DNA from: Vitis vinifera
Lineage: Eukaryota; Streptophyta; Magnoliopsida; Vitales; Vitaceae
Length of the DNA stretch: 64,000 bases
Assembly: GCF_030704535.1 (NCBI RefSeq)
Contig: NC_081811.1
Span: 3,922,501-3,986,500, forward strand
Direction: 5' to 3'
The notes under the pieces are model-generated. The model saw only the letters and a list, made by a program, of their open reading frames with translations. It did no database searches and had not been told where the DNA came from. The number at the start of each line of letters is the position of its first letter. Position 1 is the first letter of the stretch. The translations under genes were made by a program, and so were the position numbers. Below are positions 62,721 to 64,000 of this stretch, piece by piece.

Positions 62721-64000
62721 GAGGGAAACCACCAGCTGTGATTGTCCTGTATCGAAATGACCTTTCCGCCCCTGCCCCACCCCTCACACAGTCCATCGTC
62801 CATACTCCCGGGTACATCTTTCTCTCAACACTTGTACTCTTTCGCACGTCACCTCCTTCCTTCATTTTTGGGATATTGTATATTATTATCTAGCTATTTA
62901 ATCACTAATGCCACATTTGATTTCTTCAGTAACCGATCATAGCGGAGAGAATTGTGTTTAATTTTTTACTAGTCGTCATGATATTTTATTTTCCTTTCTC
63001 AAATAATCTTGTTTACATTCTTAAACAATTGAAACTTGTCGTACGAGCTTATGATTTATGGCATTTGACAGCGATTTTAGTAATTTTGTTGATATCTTTG
63101 ATTTGAATAAAAAGTGTTTTTTTAACCACATATGGTTCAAAAATTCAAAAATTAATTCAATTGATCCTTTAAATTAAATTTTTTAACTTTCCCCGATTTG
63201 TCATAAAGCATTAAAAAAATATTTTATTATAATAATAATGATGATGATAAATTTGGAGAGATGTAAATGAGGAAAATAAGCACGAGATTATTTGATTGTC
63301 ATTTTTATACCGTGGAGTTGAGGAAATATATTATTTTATTGGACAAATTTTTCTTTACATTTATGGAATCTAATGTTAAAATGGAATTAAAAACTCAAAT
63401 ATCTATTTTCTTTTTTTGTTAAGTTAGATAAATATTATTTAACTCAAACTATTTAAATATATATATACATATATATTCTGCACATGTTTCATTGCTTTGT
63501 TCATGGTCTCTTCGAGATGCAACTAAACTTAATCAAACTGACCAATCAATAATAAGTGTATGTATAATTAAGTCCTTAACCCTTACCCACGACTTTTCCA
63601 CCCTAGAAAGGAAATACCATCAAATCAGGAAGGGGAGTTTGGCCTCTAAAAAGGAGCCATCCTTACACAAACTTTGTGTGATTTGTTCCTACTTTTTCAA
63701 AAGTAGACTCAATGTTATTAATGATCGTTCCTTCTCTTAAACAATTTGTTTTTATTTTGACTTATCTTTTTAAATTGACATTATGTTTCCCAATCTTAGC
63801 TACTAAGAAACCTAAACTTTAGAAATTGCAAAATAAATGTATGATATGTTTGCTCTAACTCGACTTTGCGTGACACAAATTTGATACTAATTTCATCTCA
63901 AATTTAATTTGTTAGACCATGATGGATTAATCGAGATATAAATCCATAAAATAATTTTTACGATATCTTGATTTTAAAAACTTTTATTAATAATTTTTTA
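62721..64000. other. AT-rich right edge, no gene supported
   Basis: Small open frames lack protein features. An AT-alternating patch (atatatatacatatatat) lies near 63457-63475. Nothing else was recognised. Confidence 0.5.

Overview
This window is nuclear DNA from a flowering plant, most likely a woody eudicot and probably grapevine (Vitis). The evidence is spliceosomal introns, AT-rich introns and spacers, long introns invaded by LINEs, and gene families found only in land plants (Di19, COBRA-like, CSLD, GATL, type-B response regulator, SYP4). The species is inferred from general resemblance and was not tested.

Nine protein-coding genes can be built exon by exon with phase-consistent joins. 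From left to right they are: a mitochondrial-carrier NAD+ transporter of the NDT1 type (minus, 9 exons, 552-10419); a DUF789 protein (plus, 6 exons, 18905-25602); a protein with two Myb/SANT-like domains (plus, 29453-31480); a Di19 zinc-finger protein (minus, 33236-36606); a trans-Golgi SYP4-type syntaxin (plus, 37563-41038); a type-B cytokinin response regulator (plus, 42838-45833); a COBRA-like 7 type GPI-anchored protein (minus, 46555-48761); a CSLD5-type cellulose synthase-like D (plus, 50827-54588); and a GATL-type glycosyltransferase (minus, 61022-62125).

The spaces between genes are mostly AT-rich. They hold decayed repeats: two 5'-truncated LINEs with intact target-site duplications, two tiny insertions made only of a LINE-like tail, AT-rich MITE-like elements, foldbacks, and pieces of old LTR retrotransposons (Copia-like LTR pieces in the NDT1 intron, a Gypsy-like gag scrap near 56.7 kb). 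The 10.5-18.7 kb and 54.6-61.0 kb stretches contain no gene I can support.

Four neighbours (SYP4, COBL7, CSLD5, GATL) act in the secretory route or the cell wall. This may be chance, since plant neighbours are not operons. The most interesting signals are an AT-AC (U12-type) intron in the Di19 gene, a GC-AG intron in the DUF789 gene, a stop-free 81-nt intron that splits the DNA-binding domain of the response regulator, a cluster of mitosis-specific (MSA-like) motifs upstream of CSLD5, and the LINE-tail micro-insertions. I see no wholly new multi-gene system.
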